Shown piece by piece: positions 8,786 through 18,101 of a stretch of 64,000 bases of DNA. A model generated the notes under the pieces. The model was not told the origin of the DNA. It searched no databases and saw only the letters and a program-made list of their open reading frames with translations. The DNA comes from Couchioplanes azureus. Its GTDB lineage: Bacteria; Actinomycetota; Actinomycetes; Mycobacteriales; Micromonosporaceae. Both the position numbers and the translations under genes were made by a program. The stretch is from positions 421,924 through 485,923 of the forward strand of contig NZ_BMQY01000004.1 in NCBI RefSeq assembly GCF_014648355.1, given 5' to 3'. How positions within the stretch are numbered: position 1 is the first letter of the stretch; every line of letters begins with the position of its first letter.

Positions 8786-10466
8786 CGTTCTGCTCGCTGA
8801 TGTGGTGCCGCGACTGCAGGGTGAAGAAGCGCCCGGTCACGAAGGCGGCATCGCTCAGCGACGCCGTGGCGGCCGGGTTGGCGGCGGTGCCGTGCAGGTC
8901 GCTGAATGCCGCGGTCTGGTTGACGAAGACGCCACCCAGGAGGTTCTGCGACAGGTGCACGCCGGCGTCGAGCGCGGCCTCGCGGGCCGCGGCGAGCACC
9001 TCCGCGGACGTCGAGTAGACGGAGGCGGTGAGGGCACCGTGGTCGCGCACCGTCTCGGTGAACAGGCGCAGGCTGTGCTCGGTCGACTCGGTGGTGATCA
9101 CGAAGGAGATCGGCCCGAACCACTCCCGGGTGTACGCCTTCTCGTCGGAGGCGTCCAGGCGGGCGATCAGCGGCGTGCGGATGGTCGCGTCCGGGAACTG
9201 CTCGTCGGCGACCTCGGTGGAGGGGTGCACGACGCCGGGCAGCGAGCCGGCCTCGGCCAGGCGGGCCAGCACGCCCTCGTTGACGATCGCGCCCAGCGTG
9301 CCGGCGGCGCGCTTCGGGTCGCCGAGCAGCTTGCCGACCGCGGCGCCGAGATCGGCGGCGAACTCGTCGGGGCTGCGGTGCCCGGCGTCGGTCTCGATGC
9401 CGCCCGCGGGCACGAGCAGGTTCTGCGGGGTGGTGCACATCTGGCCGCTGTAGAGCGAGAGCGAGAACGCCAGGTTGCGCAGCATCGCCTTGTAGTCGTC
9501 GGTGGAGTCGACGATGACCGTGTTGAGGCCCGCCTTCTCGGTGTAGACCACGGCCTGGCGGGCGTTGGCCTCGAGCCAGTTGCCGAACTCGCTGGAGCCG
9601 GTGAAGTCGACGATGCGCACGTCGCGGTGCGTCGCCAGGGTGGCGGCGATGCCCTCGCCCGGCTCCTCCACGGCGAGCGTGACCACGTTGGGGTCCTGAC
9701 CGGCCTCGACGAGCACCTCGCGGGCGATCTGCACCGTGATGGCCAGCGGCAGCACGGCGCCGGGGTGCGGCTTGACGATCACCGGGTTGCCGGTGACGAG
9801 GCTCGCGAACAGGCCCGGGTAGCCGTTCCAGGTCGGGAAGGTGTTGCACCCGATCATCAGCGAGACGCCACGCCCGACCACGGTGCTGGTCTTCTCCAGG
9901 CGCAGCGGGTCGCCGCCGCGCTGCGGCTTGGACCACGTGCTGGTGCCGGGGATCCGGGTGGACTCGGCCAGCGCGACCGCGATGGCCTCCAGCGCACGGT
10001 CCTGCGCGTGGGCACCGCCGGCCTGGAACGCCATGACGAACGCCTGCCCGGAGGTGTGCTGCACGGCATGCGCCATCTCGAAGATGCGCGCGTTGATCCG
10101 GCGGAGGATCTCGGCGGCGATCCCGGCGCGCCCGTGCGGGCCCACCGCCCGCCAGCCGGGCAGCGCCGCGCGGGCCGCGGCGATCAGCTCGCCCGGGTCA
10201 CCCTTGGGATAGCGGATGCCCAGCTCGATGCCGTAGGGCGAGCGCTCGGTCGCGACGTGCGTGGTCGCGCCGGGCACCTCGACCGGGAAGTCCTTGCCGA
10301 GCAGAGCCTGGAACGCCCGCTCACCGTCGGCGGCCGCGGTCTCGCCGTAGATCGACTTGCTCGGCGACTCGGGATAGGCCGACCAGTAGTCGCGAGCGCC
10401 GGCGGCCTCGATCGCCTTGTCGAGCAGCTCACGGTGCGTCTCGTAGAACTCGGCGGGGGTTGTCAC
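8778..10466 (-). CDS. paaN: Phenylacetate degradation aldehyde dehydrogenase PaaN (no hydratase domain)
   Basis: A 562-residue aldehyde dehydrogenase of the stand-alone PaaN type. ALDH landmarks are a TGSSEFG cofactor segment, EKAGLN near residue 307, and the nucleophile Cys near 341 in SGQMCTTP. The protein ends about where the ALDH fold ends. The MaoC-like ring-cleaving hydratase domain fused in enterobacterial PaaZ is missing. It probably oxidises the semialdehyde formed when oxepin-CoA is hydrolysed. GTG start with AAGGAG 5 nt upstream. First gene of the nine-gene minus-strand operon, directly behind the PaaR-type operator. Confidence 0.92.
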   Translation of the reverse strand: MTTPAEFYETHRELLDKAIEAAGARDYWSAYPESPSKSIYGETAAADGERAFQALLGKDFPVEVPGATTHVATERSPYGIELGIRYPKGDPGELIAAARAALPGWRAVGPHGRAGIAAEILRRINARIFEMAHAVQHTSGQAFVMAFQAGGAHAQDRALEAIAVALAESTRIPGTSTWSKPQRGGDPLRLEKTSTVVGRGVSLMIGCNTFPTWNGYPGLFASLVTGNPVIVKPHPGAVLPLAITVQIAREVLVEAGQDPNVVTLAVEEPGEGIAATLATHRDVRIVDFTGSSEFGNWLEANARQAVVYTEKAGLNTVIVDSTDDYKAMLRNLAFSLSLYSGQMCTTPQNLLVPAGGIETDAGHRSPDEFAADLGAAVGKLLGDPKRAAGTLGAIVNEGVLARLAEAGSLPGVVHPSTEVADEQFPDATIRTPLIARLDASDEKAYTREWFGPISFVITTESTEHSLRLFTETVRDHGALTASVYSTSAEVLAAAREAALDAGVHLSQNLLGGVFVNQTAAFSDLHGTAANPAATASLSDAAFVTGRFFTLQSRHHISEQNDA

Positions 10467-10496
10467 CGGCGCTCCTTTGCGGTTGGGTGTGCTTAT

Positions 10497-10525
10497 TATC
10501 TACCGTCCGTTCGGTCGGTAATCAA
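10497..10525 (-). promoter_or_regulatory. paaN promoter with PaaR-type operator in the spacer
   Basis: On the minus strand TTGATT (10525-10520) and TAGATA (10502-10497) form a -35/-10 pair with a 17-bp spacer. The spacer is almost entirely the dyad TACCGTCCGTTCGGTCGGTA (10501-10520). Its core ACCG-TC-CG-TT-CGGT (10502-10515) matches, as I recall it, the ACCGNNCGNNCGGT core reported for the TetR-type PaaR of Corynebacterium. A bound repressor would block polymerase directly. The site also lies about 37 nt upstream of paaI on the other strand, so one operator can control both directions. Confidence 0.8.
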
Positions 10526-10551
10526 GCCCTCAGCCGTGATCGGGGGGACGG

Positions 10552-10956
10552 ATGGCACAGACGGCGGCGCACGACATGTTCGGGCGTGACAAGGCTTCGC
10601 AGGCACTCGGGATCGAGCTCGTTTCCGCAGGTGACGGCGCTGCGGTCGTACGGATGAAGGTCACCGCCGCGATGGTGAACGGCCACGGCATGACCCACGG
10701 CGGGTTCGTCTTCCTGCTGGCCGACACCGCCTTCGCCTGCGCGTGTAACAGCCTAGGCCCGGTCACCGTCTCCGCGGGGGCCGACGTGGCGTTCCTGCGG
10801 CCGACGGGCGAGGGCGACGTGCTGGAGGCACGGGCGCAGGAACGGGCCACCAGCGGGCGCAGCGGCATCTACGACGTCACGGTGACCCGCGACGGCGACG
10901 TGGTCGCCGAGTTCCGCGGGCGCAGCCGCGTGATCAGCCCGGGACGGCCGCAATGA
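10552..10956 (+). CDS. paaI: Hydroxyphenylacetyl-CoA thioesterase PaaI
   Basis: A 134-residue hot-dog-fold thioesterase. The PaaI signature NGHGMTHGG at residues 43-51 and the catalytic Asp58 (LLADTAF) are visible. PaaI hydrolyses phenylacetyl-CoA derivatives that cannot be processed further and so frees trapped CoA. Strong GGGGGGA ribosome site upstream of the ATG. The stop overlaps the start of paaR (ATGA). It is transcribed divergently from paaN. Confidence 0.93.
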   Translation: MAQTAAHDMFGRDKASQALGIELVSAGDGAAVVRMKVTAAMVNGHGMTHGGFVFLLADTAFACACNSLGPVTVSAGADVAFLRPTGEGDVLEARAQERATSGRSGIYDVTVTRDGDVVAEFRGRSRVISPGRPQ

Positions 10957-11585
10957 ACCCCGAGGAGACCTTCGGGCTGCTCATCGAGCAGGAGATCCGC
11001 GCCCGGCGGGGACGTCCCGGCCACGACCTCGAGGCGGTGCTGACGGCGGCCGTCCAGCTCTTCAACGAGCGCGGCTACGACGCGACGAGCATGGACGACC
11101 TCGCTAAAAGACTCAGAATCACCAAATCAAGCATCTATCACCACGTACGCGGTAAGCAGGAGCTGCTACGGCTCGCCGTCGACCACGCCCTGGACGGGCT
11201 CGACGAGGCGATGGCGCAGGTGCTGCGCATGCACGAGGCGACCGCTCTGGACCGCCTCGAGTCGCTGATCCGGCTCAGCGTGCAGGTGCTGGCGCAGCGC
11301 CTGCCCTACGTCACCCTGCTCCTGCGCGTCCGCGGCAACTCGGACGTCGAGACGGAGGCTCTGCGCCGCCGCCGGCTCTTCGATCACCAGGTGACCGCGC
11401 TGGTCAAGCAGGCCCAGGCGGAGGGGACGGTCCGCGCCGACGTCGATCCCGCCACCGCCTCCCGCCTGCTCTTCGGCATGGTCAACTCGCTCATCGAGTG
11501 GTACAGCCCCGACCGCGGCGGTGCGGACGAGATGGCCGCCACCGTCACCGCGCTCGCCTTCGACGGGCTGCGCACGAGGCAGTGA
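10953..11585 (+). CDS. paaR: TetR-family regulator PaaR
   Basis: A 210-residue TetR protein. The DNA-binding helix-turn-helix is at about residues 47-66 (MDDLAKRLRITKSSIYHHV), followed by an all-helical ligand-binding domain ending at TALAFDGLRTRQ. Known PaaR proteins repress paa genes and are released by phenylacetyl-CoA. Position between paaI and paaK and the matching palindrome upstream support the name. The stretch coding the recognition helix (about 11100-11150) is unusually AT-rich for this genome. Confidence 0.9.
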   Translation: MNPEETFGLLIEQEIRARRGRPGHDLEAVLTAAVQLFNERGYDATSMDDLAKRLRITKSSIYHHVRGKQELLRLAVDHALDGLDEAMAQVLRMHEATALDRLESLIRLSVQVLAQRLPYVTLLLRVRGNSDVETEALRRRRLFDHQVTALVKQAQAEGTVRADVDPATASRLLFGMVNSLIEWYSPDRGGADEMAATVTALAFDGLRTRQ

Positions 11586-11606
11586 GGCTCCGTTAGGAGA
11601 GACACG

Positions 11607-12914
11607 ATGCCGGATCGCTCCGCTCGCCCCGAGGACCTCGAACCCATCGAACGCGCCTCCGTCGACGAGCTGCGGGAACTCCAGCTGGAGCGCCTGCAAT
11701 GGTCGGTGCGGCACGCCTACGAGAACGTGCCGCCCTACCGCGGCATGTGCGAGGAGCTCCAGGTGCATCCCGGGGATCTGCGCCAGCTGAGTGACCTGGC
11801 GAGGTTTCCGCTCACCGACAAGGAGGTCCTGCGGACCACGTATCCCTACGGCATGTTCGCCGTCGCGCGCGAGCGCGTCTCGCGGCTGCACGCGTCGTCG
11901 GGAACGACCGGCCGGCCCACGGTGGTCGGCTACACCCGCGACGACATCACGACCTGGGCGCGCCTGATGGCGCGATCCATCAGGGCGGCAGGGGGACGGC
12001 CGGGCGACCGGGTGCACGTCGCCTACGGCTACGGGTTGTTCACGGGCGGGCTCGGCGCGCACTACGGCGCGGAGGAGCTCGGCTGCACGGTGGTCCCCGT
12101 CTCCGGCGGTATGACCGAGCGCCAGGTCATGCTGATCAGAGATCTCGAGCCCGACGTCATCATGGTGACGCCCAGCTACATGCTCGCCATCGTGGACGAG
12201 ATGCGCCGCCAGGGAGTGGACCCGCGGAGCACGTCGCTGGCGGTCGGCATCTTCGGCGCCGAGCCGTGGACCGAGGAGCTGCGGACGGAGATCGAGGAGC
12301 AGGTCGACATCCACGCGGTCGACATCTACGGGCTCTCGGAGGTGATGGGCCCCGGCGTGGCGACGGAATGCGTGGAGACCAAGGACGGCCTGCACGTCTG
12401 GGAGGACCACTTCTATCCGGAGATCACCGATCCGCGGACCGGGGAGGTGCTGCCCGACGGCGAGATGGGCGAGCTGGTCCTCACGTCGCTCACCAAGCAG
12501 GCCATGCCGGTCATCCGCTACCGCACCCGGGACCTGACCCGGCTGCTGCCCGGCACCGCACGCCCGATGCGCCGCATCGAGAAGATCACCGGCCGCACCG
12601 ACGACATGATCATCCTGCGGGGCGTCAACCTCTTCCCCACCCAGATCGAAGAGCTCATTCTGCGTACGCCGCCGCTCGCCCCGCATTTCCAGTGCGTCCT
12701 GAGCCGCACCGACCGCCTCGACGCGATGACCGTCCGGGTGGAGCGCCGTCCCGAGACGGGTCCGCAGGCGGCGGCGCAGGCGGGCGCGGAGCTGGCGGCA
12801 CTGGTGAAGAACACGATCGGGGTCAGCGTGGCGGTCGAGGTGATCGATCCGGACGGCGTGGAGCGGTCCGCGGGCAAGATGCGGCGCATCGTGGACCAGC
12901 GGCGGGCGGACTGA
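11607..12914 (+). CDS. paaK: Phenylacetate-CoA ligase PaaK
   Basis: A 435-residue AMP-forming ligase that activates phenylacetate with ATP and CoA, the first pathway step. The P-loop SSGTTGRPT is at residues 97-105, the aryl-site YGYGLFTGG motif near 142, IYGLSEVMGPG near 250, and the C-terminal hinge region TGRTDDMIILRGVNLFP near 330. Length is normal for PaaK. AGGAGA lies upstream of the ATG; 21 nt separate it from paaR, so paaI-R-K is probably one transcript. Confidence 0.95.
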   Translation: MPDRSARPEDLEPIERASVDELRELQLERLQWSVRHAYENVPPYRGMCEELQVHPGDLRQLSDLARFPLTDKEVLRTTYPYGMFAVARERVSRLHASSGTTGRPTVVGYTRDDITTWARLMARSIRAAGGRPGDRVHVAYGYGLFTGGLGAHYGAEELGCTVVPVSGGMTERQVMLIRDLEPDVIMVTPSYMLAIVDEMRRQGVDPRSTSLAVGIFGAEPWTEELRTEIEEQVDIHAVDIYGLSEVMGPGVATECVETKDGLHVWEDHFYPEITDPRTGEVLPDGEMGELVLTSLTKQAMPVIRYRTRDLTRLLPGTARPMRRIEKITGRTDDMIILRGVNLFPTQIEELILRTPPLAPHFQCVLSRTDRLDAMTVRVERRPETGPQAAAQAGAELAALVKNTIGVSVAVEVIDPDGVERSAGKMRRIVDQRRAD

Positions 12915-13093
12915 CTCACGGCCGAGGCTGGTTCGGGGCACCTGACCGCAACGCTCGGCCGGCCGGTAAGGGGCGTCGGTCGGCTCTGCGCCGGGGCAAA
13001 TGGTCGCTCGTGAGACCGGACGGATGGCCGGTACAGCCTCATCCGGCCGGTCGCCGACCGAGGCGTCAGCTCGCTGCACCCGCGGGCAGCCCG

Positions 13094-13099
13094 TACTCT
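13094..13099 (+). promoter_or_regulatory. -10 box for a leaderless GTG gene
   Basis: TACTCT ends 6 nt before the GTG at 13106 and no ribosome site is visible. This spacing places the transcription start at the start codon. A convincing -35 is not seen. The rest of the 191-nt gap after paaK holds only weak GC-rich inverted repeats. Confidence 0.5.
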
Positions 13100-13105
13100 G
13101 CAGCG

Positions 13106-13831
13106 GTGTTGACCAGGGTTTTCGCGGCGATCGTCCGGTGGCGGCGGCCGTTCTTGGCCGGCGTGCTCATGCTCGCCGTGGGACTCGGTGCGGCCTCGGA
13201 GAGCCACCGGGCGGGGTCGTCCATGCCCGCCGTGCTGATTCTGGTGACGCTCGTCGGGGCGGCGATCGGGCTTTCCGTGGCCTCGTTGCGGTACCGCCCC
13301 GCCATCCTCACCGTGTCGCGGGACGGGGGCACCTTCCTCGCGCCGGTCGGCGCATCGAACATTCTGCAGGGCGCTGCCTTCGTTATTCTCGGCGGGGCCA
13401 CGGTGATCGGCAAGATCCGCGGCATCGTCGACCACGGGTCGTCGTGGCCTGTCGACGGCGTCCTGGCCGCGATGTGCATCCTCCAGGTGGCAGTGGGCTG
13501 GCACCTGAGCCGGGACAGGTTCGGGGTTCGCCTCCGACCCGACGGTGTGTTCGACCGCCAGCCGTTGGGTTCACGCTTCATTCCGTGGGATGCCTTCGTT
13601 CCCGCGTTTCCGGTTTCCCCGGACGGCCGGGGCGGCCTCGCCGCCTACTACCTGCGGCCCGACCTCGTGCGGTGCCGAGGGATCTTCTTCGGTCGTGAGA
13701 CCCTGGCGGCCACCGTCGACCCGGCGTTCCTCACGCGGGTCATCCACGAGTACGTGAACCATCCCGAGCGCCGGGCCGCCATCGGGAGCGCAGCGGAGCT
13801 GCGCCGGATCACCGCAGGCACCGGACACTGA
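13106..13831 (+). CDS. Membrane protein of unknown function
   Basis: 241 residues. Four hydrophobic segments are visible: about 14-30 (FLAGVLMLAVGLG), 38-58 (MPAVLILVTLVGAAIGLSVAS), 85-105 and 115-132. A soluble C-terminal part with a PH-like look (RLRPDGVFDRQPLGSRFIPWDAF) follows. No catalytic motif was recognised. The GTG start was chosen because the TACTCT -10 lies just before it; the longer upstream frame is a shadow of paaK. Function not assigned. Confidence 0.7.
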   Translation: MLTRVFAAIVRWRRPFLAGVLMLAVGLGAASESHRAGSSMPAVLILVTLVGAAIGLSVASLRYRPAILTVSRDGGTFLAPVGASNILQGAAFVILGGATVIGKIRGIVDHGSSWPVDGVLAAMCILQVAVGWHLSRDRFGVRLRPDGVFDRQPLGSRFIPWDAFVPAFPVSPDGRGGLAAYYLRPDLVRCRGIFFGRETLAATVDPAFLTRVIHEYVNHPERRAAIGSAAELRRITAGTGH

Positions 13832-13983
13832 GACAGGCCCGCAGGTGCCGCGAGGCGACCGCGGAGTCAGTGGCGCCAGGCCGCCGCGGGATGCCGGGCA
13901 GATCGCCGAGGCTCACAGGTTTCTGACATTGCGTCTCTACGGTCTGCGGGCACATGCACATCCGCTCGCCGGAGGGACCCGTC

Positions 13984-15105
13984 ATGGCTCGTAGCCGACG
14001 CCTACGCATCGGTGCCGCTGTCTTCTCGCTCGCCGCCCTTGCCGCCAGCAGCCTGATGACGAACCGATTTCTGACCGCCGACGCGGCCACCGACCAGAAG
14101 CGCCCGGGGCACGTGCTCGCGGCCGTCGCCGTGGCCGAGTACCACCTGGGCGACAAGGCGTTCACCGACGAACCCGACTGGCCGGGGTACTCCGAGATGA
14201 GGGCCGTCGTCCACTACCCCCGCCGGTTCCCCAGGGAGAAGATGCCCCTGATCGTGCTGCTGCACGGCCAGAACAGTCCTTGCTACGTCCCGGACCACGG
14301 CCCGTCGGGATGGCCGTGCCCGCCAGGGGTGAAGCCGTATCCCAGCTTCCGCGGATACGACTACCTCGGCAAGGCGCTGGCGCAGGACGGATTCGTCGTC
14401 GTCTCGCTCAGCGCGAACGGCATCAACCATTTCATGGGAGTCGCCACGCAACGCGCCAAGCTCATCGCCGAGCATCTCGGCCTGTGGCAGAGGCTGACCT
14501 CCTCCGGGACCGGACCCCTGGCCGGGAAGCTCATCGATGCGGTCACCGGCAGGCCGGCCGGTGCCGACTTCCGCGGCCGGGTGGACATGACGCGGGTCGG
14601 GCTGATGGGGCACTCGGTCGGCGGCCAGGCCGTCATGTTCGCGGCCGGCGACGACCGCCGCGGCGAGGTTCCGGCCGGGGTGCGGATCCGGGGCGTGGTG
14701 ACCCTCGCCTCCGCCGGCGGCCGGAGCCCGGACGACGAATCGCGGGTGACCAGGACCTCGTTCGCGGTCGTCTCCTCGGAATGCTGGCGGGAGGGCGACC
14801 GGGAGTTCTTCGACAACGCCCGTGGCCGGACCAGGCTGCCGACGTTCCTCGTCCGGGTCGCGCGGGCCAACCACAACTTCTTCAACACCGCCTGGACCAC
14901 CGGACCGGGCTCGGTCGACGGCGACGACACCGGTTGCCCGGGTACGCCCGACCGGCCGACCGCCGCGCAGCAGCAGGACTTCGCCGTCGCCTACCTCACG
15001 GCCTACTACCGGCTGGCCCTCAAGGACGACAGGAGCGGCATGCCGGTCCTCACCGGCGCCCGCGGAGTCCCCGGCGTGGACACCACCGTGGACCGGCTGC
15101 CGTAG
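13984..15105 (+). CDS. Secreted alpha/beta hydrolase (lipase/esterase-like)
   Basis: 373 residues with an N-terminal signal (MARSRRLRIGAAVFSLAALAA... ending near DAATD). The hydrolase landmarks are LIVLLHGQNSPC (oxyanion strand) and the nucleophile elbow GLMGHSVGGQAV. A candidate catalytic His lies in RANHNFFNTAWT near the C-terminus. The layout resembles the PAF-acetylhydrolase/chlorophyllase-type lipases of actinobacteria. Cysteines (SPCYVPDH...WPCPPG, SSECW, DTGCPG) may form disulfides outside the cell. The start at 13984 has GGAGGG upstream; an in-frame ATG at 13954 lacks one. Substrate unknown. Confidence 0.75.
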   Translation: MARSRRLRIGAAVFSLAALAASSLMTNRFLTADAATDQKRPGHVLAAVAVAEYHLGDKAFTDEPDWPGYSEMRAVVHYPRRFPREKMPLIVLLHGQNSPCYVPDHGPSGWPCPPGVKPYPSFRGYDYLGKALAQDGFVVVSLSANGINHFMGVATQRAKLIAEHLGLWQRLTSSGTGPLAGKLIDAVTGRPAGADFRGRVDMTRVGLMGHSVGGQAVMFAAGDDRRGEVPAGVRIRGVVTLASAGGRSPDDESRVTRTSFAVVSSECWREGDREFFDNARGRTRLPTFLVRVARANHNFFNTAWTTGPGSVDGDDTGCPGTPDRPTAAQQQDFAVAYLTAYYRLALKDDRSGMPVLTGARGVPGVDTTVDRLP

Positions 15106-15190
15106 CGCCCCGCACCTACGCGGCCAAGCCGGCGGGTTCACGACGGAGCGCAGCCCCGACGGCCCGCGGTGGTCGGGTCGAGTGCGATCT

Positions 15191-16207
15191 TCACGGAGCC
15201 ATCTCGTACAGGGCCGGGCGCGGCATCAGCGTCACGGCGACCCGGTCCCCGCCGCGCAGGGCCGCGACGCCCGCGTCCGAGACCACCGCCGCGGCGTAGC
15301 CGTCCCAGGCGCTCGGGCCCACCGGCGGGCCGCCCGCGGCGCTCGAGTCGATCCATTCCTGCAGCTCCACGTCGTACGCGCGGAGGAACCGTTGCCGCCA
15401 GTCCGCCGGCACCGGCGTGGCGACCTGGCCGCCGCCGCGCACCGTCACCGGGCTGAGCTCGCCGAGCGCCGCGGTGCCGTCCTCGCCGACGACCTCGCCG
15501 CGGATGTCGTAGCCGTAGCGGATGTTGACCGAGATCTCGACGTCGACGATCGCGCCGCCCTGCAGCTCCAGCAGGAACAGCAGCGGGTCCTGCAGGCCGC
15601 CGCCGTTGCGGCTCCTGCGGGGCACGAGGACGCGGACCGCCGCGATCTCCTCGCCGAACATCCAGCGCACCATGTCGATCTCGTGCACCGCCGTGTCCGT
15701 GATGGCGCTCTCCTTCTCGTAGTAGGCGGGCACGCCCGGGTTGCGGTGGGCGCAGTGCATCATCAGCGGCGTACCGATCCGGCCGCTGTCGACCACGGCC
15801 TTCAGCGCGCGGTACGCGGCGTCGTACCGTCGCATGTAGCCGACCTGGACCAGCCGGCGACCGTGCGCGACCTCGGCCGCGACGATGCGCCGGCAGGCCC
15901 GCTCGGTGGTGGCCAGCGGCTTCTCGCAGAACACCGGCTTACCGGCCGCGATGGCGGCGAGGACGTACTGCTCGTGGGTGGGTCCCCAGGAGCAGACGAC
16001 GACCGCGTCGACGCCGGGGTCGGCGATCAGGTCCTCGCCGCTGCCGTGCACGACCGCGCCCGGCAGCGCGTCGGCGACCCGCTTGGCGGTGTCCACGTCC
16101 ACGTCGGTGACGGCGGTGACCTCGACCCCCGCCAGGACCGTGGTCATCCGCCGGATGTGGTCCTGCCCGATCATCCCCGTGCCGACGACTCCTACCTTCA
16201 GCATCAT
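15191..16207 (-). CDS. iolG: Gfo/Idh/MocA oxidoreductase, inositol 2-dehydrogenase type
   Basis: 338 residues. N-terminal NAD-binding Rossmann motif [13 protein letters not shown], then the family's FCEKPLATT motif with the catalytic lysine near residue 95. [15 protein letters not shown] and the catalytic-helix [14 protein letters not shown] follow. These are the features of IolG, which oxidises myo-inositol to scyllo-inosose with NAD. Two adjacent ATGs (16207, 16204) overlap the stop of the ABC ATPase gene. Last gene of the iol operon. Other polyol or inositol stereoisomer specificities are possible. Confidence 0.88.
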   Translation of the reverse strand: MMLKVGVVGTGMIGQDHIRRMTTVLAGVEVTAVTDVDVDTAKRVADALPGAVVHGSGEDLIADPGVDAVVVCSWGPTHEQYVLAAIAAGKPVFCEKPLATTERACRRIVAAEVAHGRRLVQVGYMRRYDAAYRALKAVVDSGRIGTPLMMHCAHRNPGVPAYYEKESAITDTAVHEIDMVRWMFGEEIAAVRVLVPRRSRNGGGLQDPLLFLLELQGGAIVDVEISVNIRYGYDIRGEVVGEDGTAALGELSPVTVRGGGQVATPVPADWRQRFLRAYDVELQEWIDSSAAGGPPVGPSAWDGYAAAVVSDAGVAALRGGDRVAVTLMPRPALYEMAP

Positions 16208-17019
16208 CGCCCCAGTTCGTGGGAGAGCTCGGCGAGTTCGTCGCCGCCGGCCATCTGGGCGGTCAGCTCGTCGAGGCCGACCTCTTCGCGGGTCTTGTCG
16301 AGCACGGTGGCGCCGAGCTTGAGAATGACGAAGTGGTCGCCGACCAGGTATGCGTGGTGCGGGTTGTGGGTGATGAAGACGACCCCCAGGCGGGCGTCGC
16401 GGGCGGCGGCGACGTACTTGAGCACGACGCCGGACTGCTTGACGCCCAGCGCGGCCGTCGGCTCGTCGAGGATCAGGACGCGGGCGCCGAAGTAGACCGC
16501 GCGGGCGATGGCCACGCACTGCCGCTGGCCGCCGGAGAGGGTGCCGATCGGCTGGTCGATGTCGTTGACGACGATGCCCATCTTGCGCAGTTCCTCGTCG
16601 GCGATCCGCTTCATGTCGCGGATCTTGAGTCCGGCCAGCGGGAACCGGCCGGCTCTGAGCTCGGAGCCGAGGAAGAAGTTGCGCCAGACCTCCATGAGCG
16701 GGACCACGGCGAGGTCCTGGTAGACGGTCGCGATGCCGTGGTCGAGGGCCTCGCGCGGGGACGAGAAGGTCAGCTCCCGGCCGTCGACCCGCAGCGTGCC
16801 CTCGTTGTGCGGGTGCAGCCCCGACATGATCTTGATCAGCGTGGACTTCCCGGCGCCGTTGTCGCCCAGCACGCAGGTGACCTCGCCGGCGTTGACCCGC
16901 AGGCCGATGCCGCGCAGGGCCCGGATCGCACCGTACGACTTGCCGACGCCGCTCATCTCGATGAGCGGCTCGCCCTTCTGCAGTCCGCTGTCGGCGTGGT
17001 GCGCGAGGGTGTCGGTCAT
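16204..17019 (-). CDS. Sugar/inositol ABC transporter ATP-binding protein
   Basis: 271 residues, a single nucleotide-binding domain. Walker [10 protein letters not shown] at 52-60, Q-loop VYQDL near 100, signature LSGGQRQ at 161-167, Walker B LILDEP at 182-187 and a switch His in FITHN. Most sugar ATPases of this CUT2 class are two tandem domains; the single-domain form resembles FrcA-type proteins. It lies 3 nt after the permease gene and should energise uptake of the inositol-type substrate. Confidence 0.9.
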   Translation of the reverse strand: MTDTLAHHADSGLQKGEPLIEMSGVGKSYGAIRALRGIGLRVNAGEVTCVLGDNGAGKSTLIKIMSGLHPHNEGTLRVDGRELTFSSPREALDHGIATVYQDLAVVPLMEVWRNFFLGSELRAGRFPLAGLKIRDMKRIADEELRKMGIVVNDIDQPIGTLSGGQRQCVAIARAVYFGARVLILDEPTAALGVKQSGVVLKYVAAARDARLGVVFITHNPHHAYLVGDHFVILKLGATVLDKTREEVGLDELTAQMAGGDELAELSHELGR

Positions 17020-17022
17020 GGC

Positions 17023-18078
17023 TCAGCCCACCTTCCGGGAGGTCGACATGCGCTTGACGTAGAGGTTGACGAGCACGGCGAGCAGCAGCATGACGCCGAG
17101 GAAGGCCCGGAACCAGTTCGGGTCCCAGCCGGCGTAGACGATGCCGAGGCTGGTCATGCCGAAGATGAAGGCGCCGATGGCGACGCCGGTCGCGTTGCCG
17201 AAGCCGCCGGTGAGCAGCGTGCCGCCGACGACCGCGGCGATGATGTAGAGGAACTCGTTGCCGACGCCGTTGCCGGCCTGCAGGGTGTTGAACCGGTAGA
17301 GCGTGTGCATGCCGACGAACCAGCCGAGGAACGACACGGCCATGAACAGGCCGATCTTCGTCTTGACCACCGGTACCCCGACCGCGCGGGCGCTGTCCGG
17401 GGCGCCGCCGACCGCGAAGGTCCAGTTGCCGATGTGGGTCCGCTGCAGGATCCAGGCGGCGAGCGCGACGAAGAGGGCCCACCAGATCACCGTGATCCAG
17501 ACGGTGACCGGGCCGATCTTGAAGCTGGACGCGAAGATCGTGTTCAGCGAACCGAACCCGTCGATCCGGCTGATGTCGGGGCTCGAGACAGACCCGGTGA
17601 CCAGCTTGGTGAGGCCGAGGTTGGCGCCCTGCAGGACGAAGAAGGTGCCCAGCGTGATGAGGAAGCTCGGGATGCCGGTCTTCATCACCAGGTAGCCGTT
17701 GAGGAACCCGACGACCAGGCAGAAGGCGAGCGAGAGCAGCGCGCCGACCCACAGGTTGACCCCGAAGTACCAGCAGAACATGGAGTTGGCCAGGCCCGCC
17801 GTGGTGGTGATGACGCCCGCGGAGAGGTCGAACTCGCCACCGATCATGAGCATGCCGACGCCGACGGCGACGATGCCGATCGTCGAGGACTGGTAGAGCA
17901 CGGTGAAGAAGGACTCGGCGGACCGGAATGCCGGGGCCATGGCGAGGAAGAAGACGAAGATGAGTACGGCGGCGACCAGGGCGCCCACCTCGGGACGGGC
18001 GAGCAGCCGCTGGGACGGGCTCCGGGTTGTTCGCGACGGCACTGTCACGGGTGGCGCCGCCTGGACGCTGTGGCTCAT
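17023..18078 (-). CDS. Sugar/inositol ABC transporter permease
   Basis: 351 residues, with about eight to ten hydrophobic helices after a basic N-terminal tail. The BPD_transp_2/RbsC-type signature is clear: GVGMLMIGGEFDLSAG, NGYLVMKTGIPSFLITLGTFF and the late GGTLLTGGFGNATG. It forms the membrane channel for the neighbouring binding protein and ATPase. A hairpin in the 58-nt gap before it suggests lower expression than the binding protein gene. Confidence 0.92.
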   Translation of the reverse strand: MSHSVQAAPPVTVPSRTTRSPSQRLLARPEVGALVAAVLIFVFFLAMAPAFRSAESFFTVLYQSSTIGIVAVGVGMLMIGGEFDLSAGVITTTAGLANSMFCWYFGVNLWVGALLSLAFCLVVGFLNGYLVMKTGIPSFLITLGTFFVLQGANLGLTKLVTGSVSSPDISRIDGFGSLNTIFASSFKIGPVTVWITVIWWALFVALAAWILQRTHIGNWTFAVGGAPDSARAVGVPVVKTKIGLFMAVSFLGWFVGMHTLYRFNTLQAGNGVGNEFLYIIAAVVGGTLLTGGFGNATGVAIGAFIFGMTSLGIVYAGWDPNWFRAFLGVMLLLAVLVNLYVKRMSTSRKVG

Positions 18079-18101
18079 GGAGGGGACTCCGTTCGATTTC
18101 C

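Noticed and set aside
8580..10589. 669-codon plus-strand open frame opposite paaN
   Set aside because: Shadow of paaN; no recognisable protein and it would cross the paa promoter.
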